Counted from the stretch's first letter, positions 23,104-32,346 are shown. The stretch is 64,000 bases of DNA from Halobacteriales archaeon QS_1_68_17 (GCA_003021105.1 PXRG01000017.1:39352-103351); one strand, 5' to 3'. The notes: a model not told the origin generated them from the letters alone. Translations and numbers: made by a program.

Positions 23104-24534
23104 ATGGCCACGACGCGACTCCAGCACGACGCGGAACTGTACATCGACGGCGAGTGGGTAGGCTCCGACGGCCACCTGGAGGTGACCGACCTGGCGGACG
23201 GTGGTGTGTTCGCGCGGGTCGCGGCGGCGAGCCCGGAGCAGGCCGAGCGGGCGCTGGCGGCGGCCGACGGGGCCAAGCGGCCGATGCGCGAGACGACCAT
23301 CGTCGAGCGGGTCGAGTGGCTCGAGACCATCGCCGACGAGATCGAGGCCCGGAAGGACACGCTGGCCGAGGTGATCGTCCGGGAGGCCGGCAAGCCGATC
23401 TCCAGCGCCAGGGGCGAGGTGGACTCGGCGGCCGAGCGGTTCCGGCGCGCGGTCGAGGAGGCCCGCGACCAGCAGGGCGAGTTCGTCGAGGGGACGACCG
23501 AGGGCCACGAGGGCTGGCGGGCGATCGTCACGCCCGAGCCCATCGGGACGGTCCTGTGTATCACGCCGTACAACTACCCGCTCTCGACGACGGCGCTCCA
23601 GCTCGCGCCGGCGCTGGCGGCGGGCAACAGCGTCGTCCTGAAGCCGGCGTCGAAGACCCCGATCAGCGCGGCCATCCTCGCGGAGTGCATCGAGGCCGCG
23701 GACCTGCCCGACGGGGCGTTCAATTTCGTGGCGGGCCGCGGCAGCGAGATCGGCGACGTGCTGGCGGGGGACGACCGGGTCAACGCCATCGCCATGACCG
23801 GCTCCTCGGGGGCCGGCAAGCACGTCGCCCGCGAGAGCGGCATCGTCAACCTCCACATGGAACTGGGCGGCAACGCGCCCGCGATCGTCTTCCCGGACGC
23901 CGACCTCTCGGCGGCCGTGAGCAGCTGCGCGAAGGGGTCGTTCAAGTACGCCGGCCAGCGCTGTTCGGCCGTCTCGCGGGTGCTCGCCCACGAGTCGGTC
24001 CACGACGAACTGGTCGACCGGCTCGACGCCGAGATGGACGACTGGGTCGCCGGCGACCTCTTCGAGGAGGAGACGATGTTCGGCCCGCTCATCTCCGAGG
24101 GCCAGGCCGACTGGGTCGAGGAACTCGTCGAGGACGCCGTGGCGAAAGGTGCCGACCTCGTGCGCGGCGGCGAACGCGACGGCCAGTTCTTCGAGCCGAC
24201 GCTTCTGGCGAACGTGCCCCACGACGCCCGCATCGTCCACGAGGAGCAGTTCGGCCCGGTCGCAGTCGTGACCTCCTTCGCCGAGGAACCCGAGGCCGTC
24301 GAGATCGCCAACGGCGGCGACCTCGGGCTCGACGCCGCGGTCTTTACGTCCGACTACGACCGCGCGATGCGGGTCGCGGACGCCATCGAGGTCGGTGCCG
24401 TCCGGATCAACGGCGCGCCCTCCCACGGCCTCGGTGACATCCCCTTCGGCGGCGTCAAGGACTCGGGAATCGGCCGCGAGGGCATCGGCTACAGCATCGA
24501 GGAGTTCACGACCACCAAGAGCATCGTCCTGTAG
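23104..24534 (+). CDS. gapN: NADP-dependent glyceraldehyde-3-phosphate dehydrogenase, non-phosphorylating
   Basis: A 476-residue aldehyde dehydrogenase. The NADP-binding region TPYNYPLSTTALQLAPALAAG and KPASKTP, the general base in HMELGGNAP and the catalytic cysteine in YAGQRCSAVSRV are all present, and the C-terminal IPFGGVKDSGIGREG is standard. Full length suggests activity. It matches the GapN type, oxidising glyceraldehyde 3-phosphate directly to 3-phosphoglycerate without making ATP. Pyruvate kinase follows 61 bp later, an arrangement that joins steps of the lower semi-phosphorylative pathway. Other aldehyde substrates cannot be excluded. An AT-rich divergent promoter region lies at 23045-23085. 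Confidence 0.82.
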   Translation: MATTRLQHDAELYIDGEWVGSDGHLEVTDLADGGVFARVAAASPEQAERALAAADGAKRPMRETTIVERVEWLETIADEIEARKDTLAEVIVREAGKPISSARGEVDSAAERFRRAVEEARDQQGEFVEGTTEGHEGWRAIVTPEPIGTVLCITPYNYPLSTTALQLAPALAAGNSVVLKPASKTPISAAILAECIEAADLPDGAFNFVAGRGSEIGDVLAGDDRVNAIAMTGSSGAGKHVARESGIVNLHMELGGNAPAIVFPDADLSAAVSSCAKGSFKYAGQRCSAVSRVLAHESVHDELVDRLDAEMDDWVAGDLFEEETMFGPLISEGQADWVEELVEDAVAKGADLVRGGERDGQFFEPTLLANVPHDARIVHEEQFGPVAVVTSFAEEPEAVEIANGGDLGLDAAVFTSDYDRAMRVADAIEVGAVRINGAPSHGLGDIPFGGVKDSGIGREGIGYSIEEFTTTKSIVL

Positions 24535-24595
24535 GGGCCCCGTTCCTCCCCGACTGTACCCAACTGCTGAATAGTCTGCCCGGAGAGACCCCGTT

Positions 24596-26380
24596 ATGCG
24601 CAACGCAAAGATCGTCTGTACCCTCGGCCCGGCCTCGGAGACGGCGGCGGAGATCGAGGCCCTCGCCGAGGCCGGGATGTCGGTGGCGCGGCTCAACACC
24701 AGCCACGGCACCCCCGAGAAACACGAGACGCTGATCGAACGGGTCCGGGCGGTCGACGCGGCCACCGACGAACCGCTGGCCGTGATGCTCGACCTCTCGG
24801 GGCCGGAGGTGCGGACGGCCCCGCTCGACGAGCCGATCGCGCTCCGGGAGGGGTCGACGGTCCGCTTTTTCCCGGGCGACACCGCCACCCCCGAGGCCGT
24901 CGGGCTCTCGACGTCCGTCGCGGCCGTCGAACCGGGCGACAGCATCCTGCTCGACGACGGCCGCATCGAGACGACCGTCGAGCGGGTCGAGGGGGAGTCC
25001 GTCCACGCCGTCGTCGAGAACGGCGGGGAACTGTCCGGCCGCAAGGGCGTGAACGTCCCCGGCGTCGACCTGGGTCTCCCGACGATCACCGACTCCGACG
25101 AGCGGCAACTCGACGTGGCCGCCGAGACCGAGGCGGACTTCGTCGCGGCCAGTTTCGTCGGGAGCGGCGAGGACATCTACGAGATCAGCACCGCCCTCGA
25201 GGAGCGTGGGGCCGAGATCCCGGTGATCGCCAAGATCGAGCGGGCCGAGGCCGTCGCCAACCTGGACGAGATCGTCGACGAGGCCTACGGCGTGATGGTC
25301 GCCCGCGGCGACCTCGGCGTGGAGTGTCCCCTGGAGGACGTGCCGCTGATCCAAAAGCGGATCATCCGGAACTGCAACGAGGCGGGCGTGCCCGTGATCA
25401 CGGCCACGGAGATGCTCGACTCGATGGTCCACGAGCGCCGCCCGACGCGGGCGGAGGCCTCGGACGTGGCCAACGCCGTCCTCGACGGGACCGACGCGGT
25501 GATGCTGTCGGCCGAGACGGCGGTGGGCGACCACCCGGTCCGGGTCGTCGAGACGATGGACCGGATCGTCCGGGACATCGAGGACAGCGCGGAGTACGCC
25601 GAGTCCCGCGAACAGCGCGTCCCGGCCGCCGAGGACACCCGCACCGACGCGCTGGCCCGCTCGGCGCGGTACCTCGCCCGGGACGTCGGCGCGTCCGCCG
25701 TCGTCGCGGCCAGCGAGTCCGGGTACACCGCCCTCAAGGCCGCCAAGTACCGCCCGGACATGCCCGTCGTCGCCGCGACGCCGAACGAACCCGTCCGGCG
25801 GCGACTGGCCCTCTCGTGGGGGATCATCCCCAAATCGGTCCCCTACGAGACCGGCGGGGCCGACGCCATCATCCAGGGCGCGGTCCAGGCCGCGCTGGAC
25901 GCGAACGTCGCCGAGGGCGGCGACACGATGGTCGTTCTCTCGGGGATGATGCCCGAACTCGAGGGACTCAACACCGCGAACATGCTCAAGGTTCACGTCG
26001 CCGCCGAGACGCTCGCCTCCGGCCGGTCGGTCGTCGAGGGGCTGGCCACCGGACCGGTCCACCGGGTCCCCGACGGCGACCTCGCGGACGTGCCCGAGGG
26101 GGGTATCGCCGTCGTGCCGGCCGACTTCGACGGCGAGTTCGACGGCGACCTCGCGAAACTGGGCGGCCTCCTCGACGGGCACGCGGGCGTGACCGGCTAC
26201 GCCGTCATCGTCGCCCGGGAACTGGGAATCCCGGCGATCAGCGACGTCACCCTCCCCGAGGACGTCGCGGACGGGACCGTCGTCACGCTCGACGCCGAGC
26301 GCGGCGTCGTCTACGAGGACGCCGTCGGCGAGCGCGGGCGCGAACGGCGGGGCCTCGGCGGCGGTCGGTCCGGGCAATGA
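24596..26380 (+). CDS. pyk: Pyruvate kinase
   Basis: A 594-residue enzyme converting phosphoenolpyruvate and ADP to pyruvate and ATP. It opens RNAKIVCTLGPASETAAEI. Catalytic features are RLNTSHGTPEKHE, the PEP/metal segment PVIAKIERAEAV, ARGDLGVE and VMLSAETAVGDHPV. The last 90 or so residues (after ATGPVHRVPDGD) form the extra PEP-utilising-like swivel domain of haloarchaeal and Bacillus-type pyruvate kinases. It follows gapN and overlaps the BAAT-family gene by ATGA, so all three may be cotranscribed. Confidence 0.95.
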   Translation: MRNAKIVCTLGPASETAAEIEALAEAGMSVARLNTSHGTPEKHETLIERVRAVDAATDEPLAVMLDLSGPEVRTAPLDEPIALREGSTVRFFPGDTATPEAVGLSTSVAAVEPGDSILLDDGRIETTVERVEGESVHAVVENGGELSGRKGVNVPGVDLGLPTITDSDERQLDVAAETEADFVAASFVGSGEDIYEISTALEERGAEIPVIAKIERAEAVANLDEIVDEAYGVMVARGDLGVECPLEDVPLIQKRIIRNCNEAGVPVITATEMLDSMVHERRPTRAEASDVANAVLDGTDAVMLSAETAVGDHPVRVVETMDRIVRDIEDSAEYAESREQRVPAAEDTRTDALARSARYLARDVGASAVVAASESGYTALKAAKYRPDMPVVAATPNEPVRRRLALSWGIIPKSVPYETGGADAIIQGAVQAALDANVAEGGDTMVVLSGMMPELEGLNTANMLKVHVAAETLASGRSVVEGLATGPVHRVPDGDLADVPEGGIAVVPADFDGEFDGDLAKLGGLLDGHAGVTGYAVIVARELGIPAISDVTLPEDVADGTVVTLDAERGVVYEDAVGERGRERRGLGGGRSGQ

Positions 26381-27717
26381 CGGACAGGTCCGCCTCCCGT
26401 GCGCTGGCCGGCGAGACCGCCCGCCCGTCGCGCCGTCGGGTCCTCGCCGCCCTCGGTGCGGCCGTCCTCCCGGGCTGTCGCGCCCCCGTTGCCGGCCCGT
26501 CGCTCTCGGCTCCCGACCGGACGATGGTCGACGAGGGGGTCGACCTCGACGCGACCGGCGTCGGCCGCGAGGCGGTCTGGCTCGAGGCCCGGACCGAGGA
26601 CGGCGGCGGCTACGAGTGGGTCGGACGGGCGAAGTTTGCCCCCCAAGACGGCACTGTCGACCCCGCGCGGACGGCCCCGCTGGCGGGGAGCTACGAGGGA
26701 GTCGACCCGATGGGGCTGTTCTGGTCGATGCAACCCGAACGGCTCGACCGGCCGCGGTACCGCAGGGACCAGCGAACCCAGTCGGTCGCGCTCCTGGTCG
26801 TCCCCGAGGACGGGGGCGCGGCGGTCGCGGCGACGACTCTCGACCGCCACCTCGCACACCCGGACAGCGCGGAGACCGACGTCGGGGATCCGGTGGTCGG
26901 GACGCTCGTCGAGGCGCCGGGCGACGGTCCCGGGCCGGGCGTCCTCCTGTTGCACGGGTCGGCCGGCAACCGCCCGGTCGCACAGGCCCGCGTCCTCGCG
27001 GCCCACGGGTTCACGGTCCTCGCTTTGCAGTACGTGTCCCCGGACCATCCGGAACTGCCCGACGCGCTGGTGGAGGTGCCCGTCGAGTACGCCGACCGGG
27101 CCGTGGCGTGGCTGGCCGACCACGACGCGACGACCGCCGACCCGGTCGGCGTCGGCGGCTTCTCGCGTGGCGGCGAACTCGCGCTGTTGCTCGGCACCCG
27201 CCACGAGGTGGGGGCGGTCGTCAACTGGCTCGGCGCGGGGATGCTCTTCCACGCCCACGTGCCCGGCGAACCGCCGCCCGACACGTCGGCCTGGAGCCTC
27301 GACGGCGACCCGCTGGCGGCCGTCCCGCCCGCGGCCACCGCACGGCGCGGGAACCTCGCGGCGGCCTACAGGGACGGACTGGCGCGACTCCCGGAACGGA
27401 CCGTCGCGGCCGCCGAGATCCCCCTCGACGCGGTCGAGGCTCCCATCATCCTGATCTCCGCGGGCGACGACGGCGTGTGGCCCTCGCGGTTCCTGTGTGC
27501 CCGTGCCGCCGCGCGCCTCGACGCGGCGGACTACGACCACCGGTACGAACACCGTACCTACGACGATGCCGGACACGGGATCGGCGTCCCGTACCTCCCG
27601 ACCTGGGAGCGGAGTCCGCGGATCGACCGCGGCGGGACGCGCCGCGGCACCGCCGCGGCCGAAGTCGACGCCTTGCCCCGTGCCGTCGCGTACTTCGACC
27701 GCGGCGCGGGCCGCTGA
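26377..27717 (+). CDS. BAAT-family acyl-CoA thioesterase/acyltransferase-like lipoprotein
   Basis: A 446-residue alpha/beta hydrolase. The N-terminus has twin arginines (SRRRVLAALGAAVLPGC), a Tat signal with a lipobox Cys, so it is probably an exported lipid-anchored protein. Next comes the beta-sandwich acyl-CoA thioesterase/BAAT N-domain (VDEGVDLDATGVGREAVWLEAR), then the hydrolase: GVLLLHGSAGNRP, nucleophile Ser in GGFSRGGELALL, and probable Asp and His in GDDGVWPS and DDAGHGIG. The substrate is unknown; secretion argues against a CoA ester. It starts at ATG 26377, overlapping the pyk stop, so translation is likely coupled. Confidence 0.78.
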   Translation: MTDRSASRALAGETARPSRRRVLAALGAAVLPGCRAPVAGPSLSAPDRTMVDEGVDLDATGVGREAVWLEARTEDGGGYEWVGRAKFAPQDGTVDPARTAPLAGSYEGVDPMGLFWSMQPERLDRPRYRRDQRTQSVALLVVPEDGGAAVAATTLDRHLAHPDSAETDVGDPVVGTLVEAPGDGPGPGVLLLHGSAGNRPVAQARVLAAHGFTVLALQYVSPDHPELPDALVEVPVEYADRAVAWLADHDATTADPVGVGGFSRGGELALLLGTRHEVGAVVNWLGAGMLFHAHVPGEPPPDTSAWSLDGDPLAAVPPAATARRGNLAAAYRDGLARLPERTVAAAEIPLDAVEAPIILISAGDDGVWPSRFLCARAAARLDAADYDHRYEHRTYDDAGHGIGVPYLPTWERSPRIDRGGTRRGTAAAEVDALPRAVAYFDRGAGR

Positions 27718-27895
27718 CCGCCTGGCGATACGGTGAACGCCCGGCGTACGGGCTGTCGACCGCCGGTCGACCGGACGAACGCGGCCTACGCGTCGGCCGC
27801 CCACCCTTCCCGCCGGTCGGAACAAATACACGTTAATTGATCAACTCCTTCGATTTAAAGAAAACTCCTATTAGCATCCCGTACAAAACCCCGCC

Positions 27896-28774
27896 ATGGC
27901 CTACAGCTACGCGGGGGAGGCCCATTCGGCACTTCTGGCGTCCTACCGTTCGGACGAGGAGCCGTTCCCGACCGGGAGTTGCTGGAACTTCCCGCGGCGG
28001 GACTGCGTGCGCGAGGAGGTCGACGTGTTGCGGCGGCTCCTGTTCCCGCGGTGCTGGGATTCGGATTCGCTGATCGAGGACGAGTCGGCGGTCCGCGAGC
28101 TGGTCTCCGAGCTGGGCGAGCTGTTCTACACGGGCATCCGCCCCTACACGGGGGACGACCCCACGGACGCGGTCGACGCCGTCTTGGACCAGTTGCCGGC
28201 CATCCGGGAACTGCTCAAGAAGGACGTCGAGGCCGCCTACAAGGGCGACCCGGCCGCCAAGAGCTACGCGGAGATCATCCGGTCGTACCCGGGCTTTCGG
28301 GCCATCACGGTCCAGCGGATGGCCCACGCCCTCTACGAGGCGGGCGCGCCGGAGTACGCCCGGGAACTCACCGAGTTCGCCAAGACCGACACGGGGATCG
28401 ACATCCACCCCGGGGCCGAGATCGGGGAGTACCTGTTCATCGACCACGGAACCGGCGTCGTCATCGGCGAGACCGCTACCGTCGGCGACTGGGCGCGCAT
28501 CTACCAGAACGTCACCCTCGGCGCGCTCCACTTCGAGGAGGAGGAAGACGAACGGAACATGCTCAAGAAGGGGTACAAGCGCCACCCCGACATCGGCGAT
28601 CACGTCGTGGTCGGGGCCGGGAGCAACATCCTGGGCGCGATCACCATCGGTGACCACGTCAGCATCGGCGCGAACTCCTGGATCACGGAGGACGTTCCCG
28701 ACCACACGACGGTGTACGTCTCCGACCACCCCGAGCAGGAGCGCAAGCGGACTGAATCGGCCCCCCAGGACTGA
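27896..28774 (+). CDS. cysE: Serine O-acetyltransferase
   Basis: A 292-residue enzyme making O-acetylserine for cysteine synthesis. An N-terminal helical SATase domain (FYTGIRPYTGDDPTDAVDAV, KKDVEAAYKGDPAAKS) precedes a left-handed hexapeptide helix: TGIDIHPGAEIGEYLFIDHGTGVVIGET, where the His-Asp pair is catalytic, and HPDIGDHVVVGAGSNILG. Length and layout are of the EpsC/CysE type. An AT-rich promoter region (27826-27875) precedes it. The TGA stop (28772-28774) is the left boundary of a MITE; the coding sequence is complete. Confidence 0.93.
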   Translation: MAYSYAGEAHSALLASYRSDEEPFPTGSCWNFPRRDCVREEVDVLRRLLFPRCWDSDSLIEDESAVRELVSELGELFYTGIRPYTGDDPTDAVDAVLDQLPAIRELLKKDVEAAYKGDPAAKSYAEIIRSYPGFRAITVQRMAHALYEAGAPEYARELTEFAKTDTGIDIHPGAEIGEYLFIDHGTGVVIGETATVGDWARIYQNVTLGALHFEEEEDERNMLKKGYKRHPDIGDHVVVGAGSNILGAITIGDHVSIGANSWITEDVPDHTTVYVSDHPEQERKRTESAPQD

Positions 28775-28867
28775 TACTGGTGGCTGTAAGTACGTGAAAA
28801 CTCGAATTGAGAATCCAGGCGGAAAGGGTCTGTATCCGCAGATAGCAGAGACTGTTGAGTAAAAGAA
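28775..28867 (+). mobile_element. MITE family B, copy 2 (right end missing)
   Basis: Matches the complete element at 32727-32834 with a single difference, as far as aaaagaa at 28867. The last 15 bp, the whole right inverted repeat, are lost and the sequence runs into the 3' end of the minus-strand membrane protein gene. The left end follows the TGA stop of cysE. Confidence 0.85.
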
Positions 28868-29040
28868 GTCGGTGTGGTGACGTACTCCTCGACGGCGATC
28901 ATGAGCGCCGCGACGAAGAGGAAGCCGGTGCCCAGCGCCGGGCGGCCCTTCAACAGGAAGTCGACGCCGAGCATCGCCACCGGGATGGCGAACACGAGCG
29001 TCGCCGCCAGGCCGAGCGTCCCGAGGATACCACGTCCCAT
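28868..29040 (-). pseudogene. Small membrane protein (DUF7533-like), 3' end lost at MITE junction
   Basis: From ATG 29040 the frame encodes GRGILGTLGLAATLVFAIPVAMLGVDFLLKG and TGFLFVAALMIAVEEYVTTPT, two hydrophobic helices resembling a conserved haloarchaeal two-helix protein I know as DUF7533, normally about 75-80 residues. After roughly 57 native residues the frame enters the MITE and continues through it and antisense to cysE as far as 28600. About 20 residues of the native soluble tail seem to be missing. Whether the extended product is made or stable is unknown. Confidence 0.6.
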
Positions 29041-29298
29041 CTTCCCGGGGTAGCCACCCGACAGACAAAAGCGCCCCGGACCGTTCCGGGACTCGCCGGG
29101 ACGTGCCGGGTTGCGTCCGTCGGGGTTGCCAGCACGTTCGCCCGGCGCTGTCCGGATCGCCGCGCGCCCGCCGGGGTCGTCCGGCACCTCCCAGCGTCGC
29201 CGGCGCGTTCGACCGGTGTCGTGCGACCTGCTCAGCGGGAGCCATCCGGCGCGGCCGAGGGCAGTAGCTTTTCCCCGGCAGGGCGGCTAGGCGCGGCC

Positions 29299-29880
29299 AT
29301 GTTCACCGGAATCGTCGAGACGACGGGCGAGGTACTCGCCGTTGAGGACGACGAGGGCGGGCGGCGCGTCCGGGTGGCAGCGCCGTTCGACGTCGAACAC
29401 GGCCAGAGCATCGCCGTCGACGGGGCCTGCCTGACCGTCGAGGAGTACAGCGACGGCTGGTTCTCGCTGTTTCTCTCCGCGGAGACGCTGGCCCGGACGG
29501 CCTTCGACCGCCTGCGCGAGGGCGACCGGGTCAACCTCGAACGGGCGCTCCGGGCCGACGGCCGGTTCGACGGCCACGTCGTACAGGGTCACGTCGACGC
29601 CACCGCGGAGGTGACGGGCATCGAGCGGGTGGGCGACGACTGGGAGTTCCGGTTCTCGATCCCCGAGGGGTGTGGCCGGTACCTCGTCGAGAAGGGGTCG
29701 GTGACCGTCGACGGGATCAGCCTGACGGTCGCCGGCCTCGCCGACGGGGAGTTCTCGGTGGCGATCATCCCGACGACCTACGCGGAAACGACCCTCTCGA
29801 CGGCGTCGGTGGGCGACCCGATCCACCTGGAGGTCGACGTGATCGCCAAGTACGTCGAGTCGCTCGTCGAGGGCTACTAG
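29299..29880 (+). CDS. ribE: Riboflavin synthase, alpha-chain type
   Basis: A 193-residue enzyme dismutating two molecules of dimethylribityllumazine to riboflavin. It begins MFTGIVETTGEV, the family signature, and the two homologous barrels are visible: IAVDGACLTVEEY in the first and VTVDGISLTVAGL in the second, each followed by an FLSAETLARTAF- or IIPTTYAETTLS-type segment. Length is normal. The upstream frame is open for more than 400 bp but is clearly non-native; the ATG at 29299 is decisive. It overlaps the convergent PrsW gene by 4 bp. Confidence 0.95.
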   Translation: MFTGIVETTGEVLAVEDDEGGRRVRVAAPFDVEHGQSIAVDGACLTVEEYSDGWFSLFLSAETLARTAFDRLREGDRVNLERALRADGRFDGHVVQGHVDATAEVTGIERVGDDWEFRFSIPEGCGRYLVEKGSVTVDGISLTVAGLADGEFSVAIIPTTYAETTLSTASVGDPIHLEVDVIAKYVESLVEGY

Positions 29881-30905
29881 AACTCGAACTCCGTGAGGTC
29901 GACCGGGCCGGTCTCGTCCTCGGGGCGGCCGTGGAGGTCGTTGTACGCCCCGCGGTAGGCCGCCAGCTTCCGGTAGAGCAGGTAGCCGAAGATCCCGTCG
30001 TAGACGACCACGAACCCGAAGAACGCGACGATCTGCGAGAGACCGACCAGTTCCGCCAGGCCGGGCACGAGAACGCTCGCGGAGGTGTTGTAGAAGCCGT
30101 GGATCAGCGCGGCGACGACGATCCCCTTGACGACGATGGGGCCGGCGTTCTCGCGGTTGAACTTCGCAAGGCCGAGGTAGTAGCCGGCGAACGCCGAGTA
30201 GATGACGTGGCCCGGACCGGCCAGCGCGCGGACGGTGGCGATGCCCGCCCCGGCACCGATGAGATTGAGCGGGTCGCCAGCGGCCTCGATGCTCCGGGTG
30301 ATATAGAGGGCGTTCTCGATGGTGGCGAAGCCGAGGCCGGCGACCGCGCCGTACACGGCCCCGTCGATGACGGCGTCGAACCGGGCGTCCCGGAAGGCCC
30401 ACAGCCGGACCGCGAGCAGTTTGACGCTCTCCTCGACCGGCCCGACGACGAGGAAAAACAGAAAGACCATGCCCAGCGCGGGGAACGCGCCGAAGCCGGA
30501 GCCGACCCCGGAGACGACGCCGCCGAGCACCGGGTTCAGGATGCCCGCGAAGGTGGCGAACAGCACCCCGAGAAAGAAGGTCACCACCAGCAACCCGAGC
30601 GGTTCGGACGTCGTCACGTCGGCGTACCAGACGTACGCCGCCAGCAGGAACGCCGGGACGACCGAGAGGATCGTAAAGGCCCCCACGACCGGGTTGGCGA
30701 CCGCCCCGAGTCCCCCGAGGACGACCTGTGCGAGCAGGATGAGGCCGGCCAGGAGGACGACCAGCACTCGCGTTCCCGAGACCGCCGCCGCGTACAGCAC
30801 CACCGAGAGCCGGTCGAGCAGCGACCGTACCTCCCACTCCGAGACGTCGTACAGGTCCTGCGTCCCGTCGTCTCTCGCCTGCAGCGGATCGCGTCCACTG
30901 GTCAT
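29877..30905 (-). CDS. PrsW-family intramembrane metalloprotease
   Basis: A 342-residue polytopic protein with about nine hydrophobic helices. The catalytic motif GPVEESVK (EExxK-type), and the later GFATIENALYI and AGPGHVIYSAFAGYYLG segments holding Glu and His, are those of PrsW proteases, which cleave membrane-bound anti-sigma factors in Bacillus. Archaea have no sigma factors, so the substrate here is different and unknown. The soluble N-terminal 30 residues are charged and the C-terminus (PVDLTEFEF) is cytoplasmic. It is convergent with ribE. Confidence 0.88.
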   Translation of the reverse strand: MTSGRDPLQARDDGTQDLYDVSEWEVRSLLDRLSVVLYAAAVSGTRVLVVLLAGLILLAQVVLGGLGAVANPVVGAFTILSVVPAFLLAAYVWYADVTTSEPLGLLVVTFFLGVLFATFAGILNPVLGGVVSGVGSGFGAFPALGMVFLFFLVVGPVEESVKLLAVRLWAFRDARFDAVIDGAVYGAVAGLGFATIENALYITRSIEAAGDPLNLIGAGAGIATVRALAGPGHVIYSAFAGYYLGLAKFNRENAGPIVVKGIVVAALIHGFYNTSASVLVPGLAELVGLSQIVAFFGFVVVYDGIFGYLLYRKLAAYRGAYNDLHGRPEDETGPVDLTEFEF

Positions 30906-30961
30906 ATTCCAAAGGCGGTCGGGTGCTACCTAACGCTTGTGTCGCGTCCGATCGACGGCCG

Positions 30962-31156
30962 TCACCGGAGCCGCCGGGCCACCCGTAGCGCCACGGACGC
31001 GAGCACGCCCAGCCCCGGCACCCGGGAGGAGAGCGCCGCGGCCCCGAGCAGGATCGCGCCGCTTTTCGGGTTGCCGCGTGCGAACGCCAGCGCCGCGTCG
31101 ACCAGCGTCGAGACGATCCCGAGTCCATTCACCACGTTCGAGGAGGTGGCCGTCAT
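30962..31156 (-). CDS. 64-residue hypothetical protein with two hydrophobic segments
   Basis: It starts MTATSSNVVNGLGIVSTLVDAALAFARGN and continues KSGAILLGAAALSSRVPGLGVLASVALRVARRLR, giving two moderately hydrophobic helices and a strongly basic end. The basic C-terminus is unusual for a haloarchaeal cytosolic protein and fits membrane association. It lies between prsW and the divergent pdxT gene. I do not recognise a family; coding potential is judged from composition. Confidence 0.5.
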   Translation of the reverse strand: MTATSSNVVNGLGIVSTLVDAALAFARGNPKSGAILLGAAALSSRVPGLGVLASVALRVARRLR

Positions 31157-31262
31157 CACGTCGTGTTCGTGGGGCCGGCCGGGCAAGACGGGTGGGCCTG
31201 CGTACGCAGGGGCAGGGCGGGAAACGGTGGGGTTTTCCCGCCGCGCGGCATACCTGGCCCCG

Positions 31263-31856
31263 ATGACGCTGACAGCCGGCGTGGTCGCGGTCCAGGGCGA
31301 CGTCAGCGAGCACGCCGCCGCCATCGAGCGGGCCGCGAGCGCCCGCGGGGAGACCGCCGAGGTCCGCGAGATCCGACGGGCCGGAATCGCCCCCGACTGC
31401 GACGTGCTGTTGTTGCCGGGCGGGGAGTCGACGACCATCTCCCGGCTGCTCGCCCGCGAGGGTATCGACCGAGAGATCCGGGACCACGTCGCCGCCGGCC
31501 GGCCGGTCCTGGCGACCTGTGCGGGCCTGATCGTGGCCTCGCGGGACGCCAACGACGACCGGGTCGAAACGCTCGACCTGCTCGACGTGACCGTCGAGCG
31601 CAACGCCTTCGGCCGCCAGAAGGACAGCTTCGAGGCCCCGCTGGACGTGGCGGGGCTGGACGACCCGTTCCCGGCGGTGTTCATCCGCGCGCCGCTGATC
31701 GAGTCCGTCGGCGACGCCGAGGTGCTGGCGACCTGGGAGGGCCGGCCGGTCGCGGTCCGCGACGGCCCCGTCGTTGGCACCTCCTTCCACCCGGAACTGA
31801 CCGACGACGACCGCATCCACGCGCTGGCGTTCTTCGAGCGCGCGCCGACACCCTAA
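31263..31856 (+). CDS. pdxT: Pyridoxal 5'-phosphate synthase glutaminase subunit
   Basis: A 197-residue class I glutaminase giving ammonia to PdxS for vitamin B6 synthesis. Characteristic motifs are LLLPGGESTTISRLL, the nucleophile Cys in ATCAGLIV, ERNAFGRQKDSFE, and the His-Glu pair in TSFHPELTDD. Length is standard. pdxS is not in the window, so the partner is encoded elsewhere. It is followed after 37 bp by the DUF151 gene; the three genes from here to hisE may form one unit. Confidence 0.95.
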   Translation: MTLTAGVVAVQGDVSEHAAAIERAASARGETAEVREIRRAGIAPDCDVLLLPGGESTTISRLLAREGIDREIRDHVAAGRPVLATCAGLIVASRDANDDRVETLDLLDVTVERNAFGRQKDSFEAPLDVAGLDDPFPAVFIRAPLIESVGDAEVLATWEGRPVAVRDGPVVGTSFHPELTDDDRIHALAFFERAPTP

Positions 31857-31893
31857 GGAACGGGTTTTTGCCGTCCCGGCCCGTCGCGGGGGT

Positions 31894-32346
31894 ATGGACG
31901 CTCGCATCGAGGCCGTCCGCGTCGCCGGCACGGAGTCGGGCCCCGTCCCGGTGGTCCTGCTCGCGCCCGCCGACGAGACCGACGGCGACCTCCTGCCGAT
32001 CTTCATCGGCTTCGACGAGGCCCGCAGCATCGTCCACGGGCTGGACGCCCGGGACATCGGCCGGCCACTCACCCACGATCTCGCGCTCGACCTCGTCGAG
32101 GAACTGGGCGGCCGGATCGACCGCGTCGTCGTCAGCGCCGTCGAGGACGGTACCTACATCGCGGACCTCCACGTCGAGACGCCCCGGGGCCACGCCGCCG
32201 TCGACGCCCGCCCGAGCGACTCGCTGGCGCTGGCCGCCCGCACGAACGCCCCCATCGAGGTCGAACCGGACGTCTTCGACGCCGGCCGGACCGACCCCGC
32301 GGAGTTCGACGAGTTCCAGGACATCCGGGAGGTCGTCGAACTGTGA
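31894..32346 (+). CDS. DUF151 / bifunctional-nuclease-like protein
   Basis: A 150-residue protein of the BFN/DUF151 family. Typical segments are LLPIFIGFDEARSIVHGLDA, RPLTHDLALDLVEELGG, YIADLHVETP and DARPSDSLALAART with its conserved Asp-Ser. A plant member has nuclease activity; archaeal roles are unknown. It ends in a GTGA overlap with hisE, indicating translational coupling. Confidence 0.9.
   Translation: MDARIEAVRVAGTESGPVPVVLLAPADETDGDLLPIFIGFDEARSIVHGLDARDIGRPLTHDLALDLVEELGGRIDRVVVSAVEDGTYIADLHVETPRGHAAVDARPSDSLALAARTNAPIEVEPDVFDAGRTDPAEFDEFQDIREVVEL

Noticed and set aside
26377-27717. Peptidase or dienelactone hydrolase annotation
   Set aside because: The N-terminal beta domain with VDEGVDLDATGV matches the acyl-CoA thioesterase/BAAT N-domain, which those hydrolases lack.
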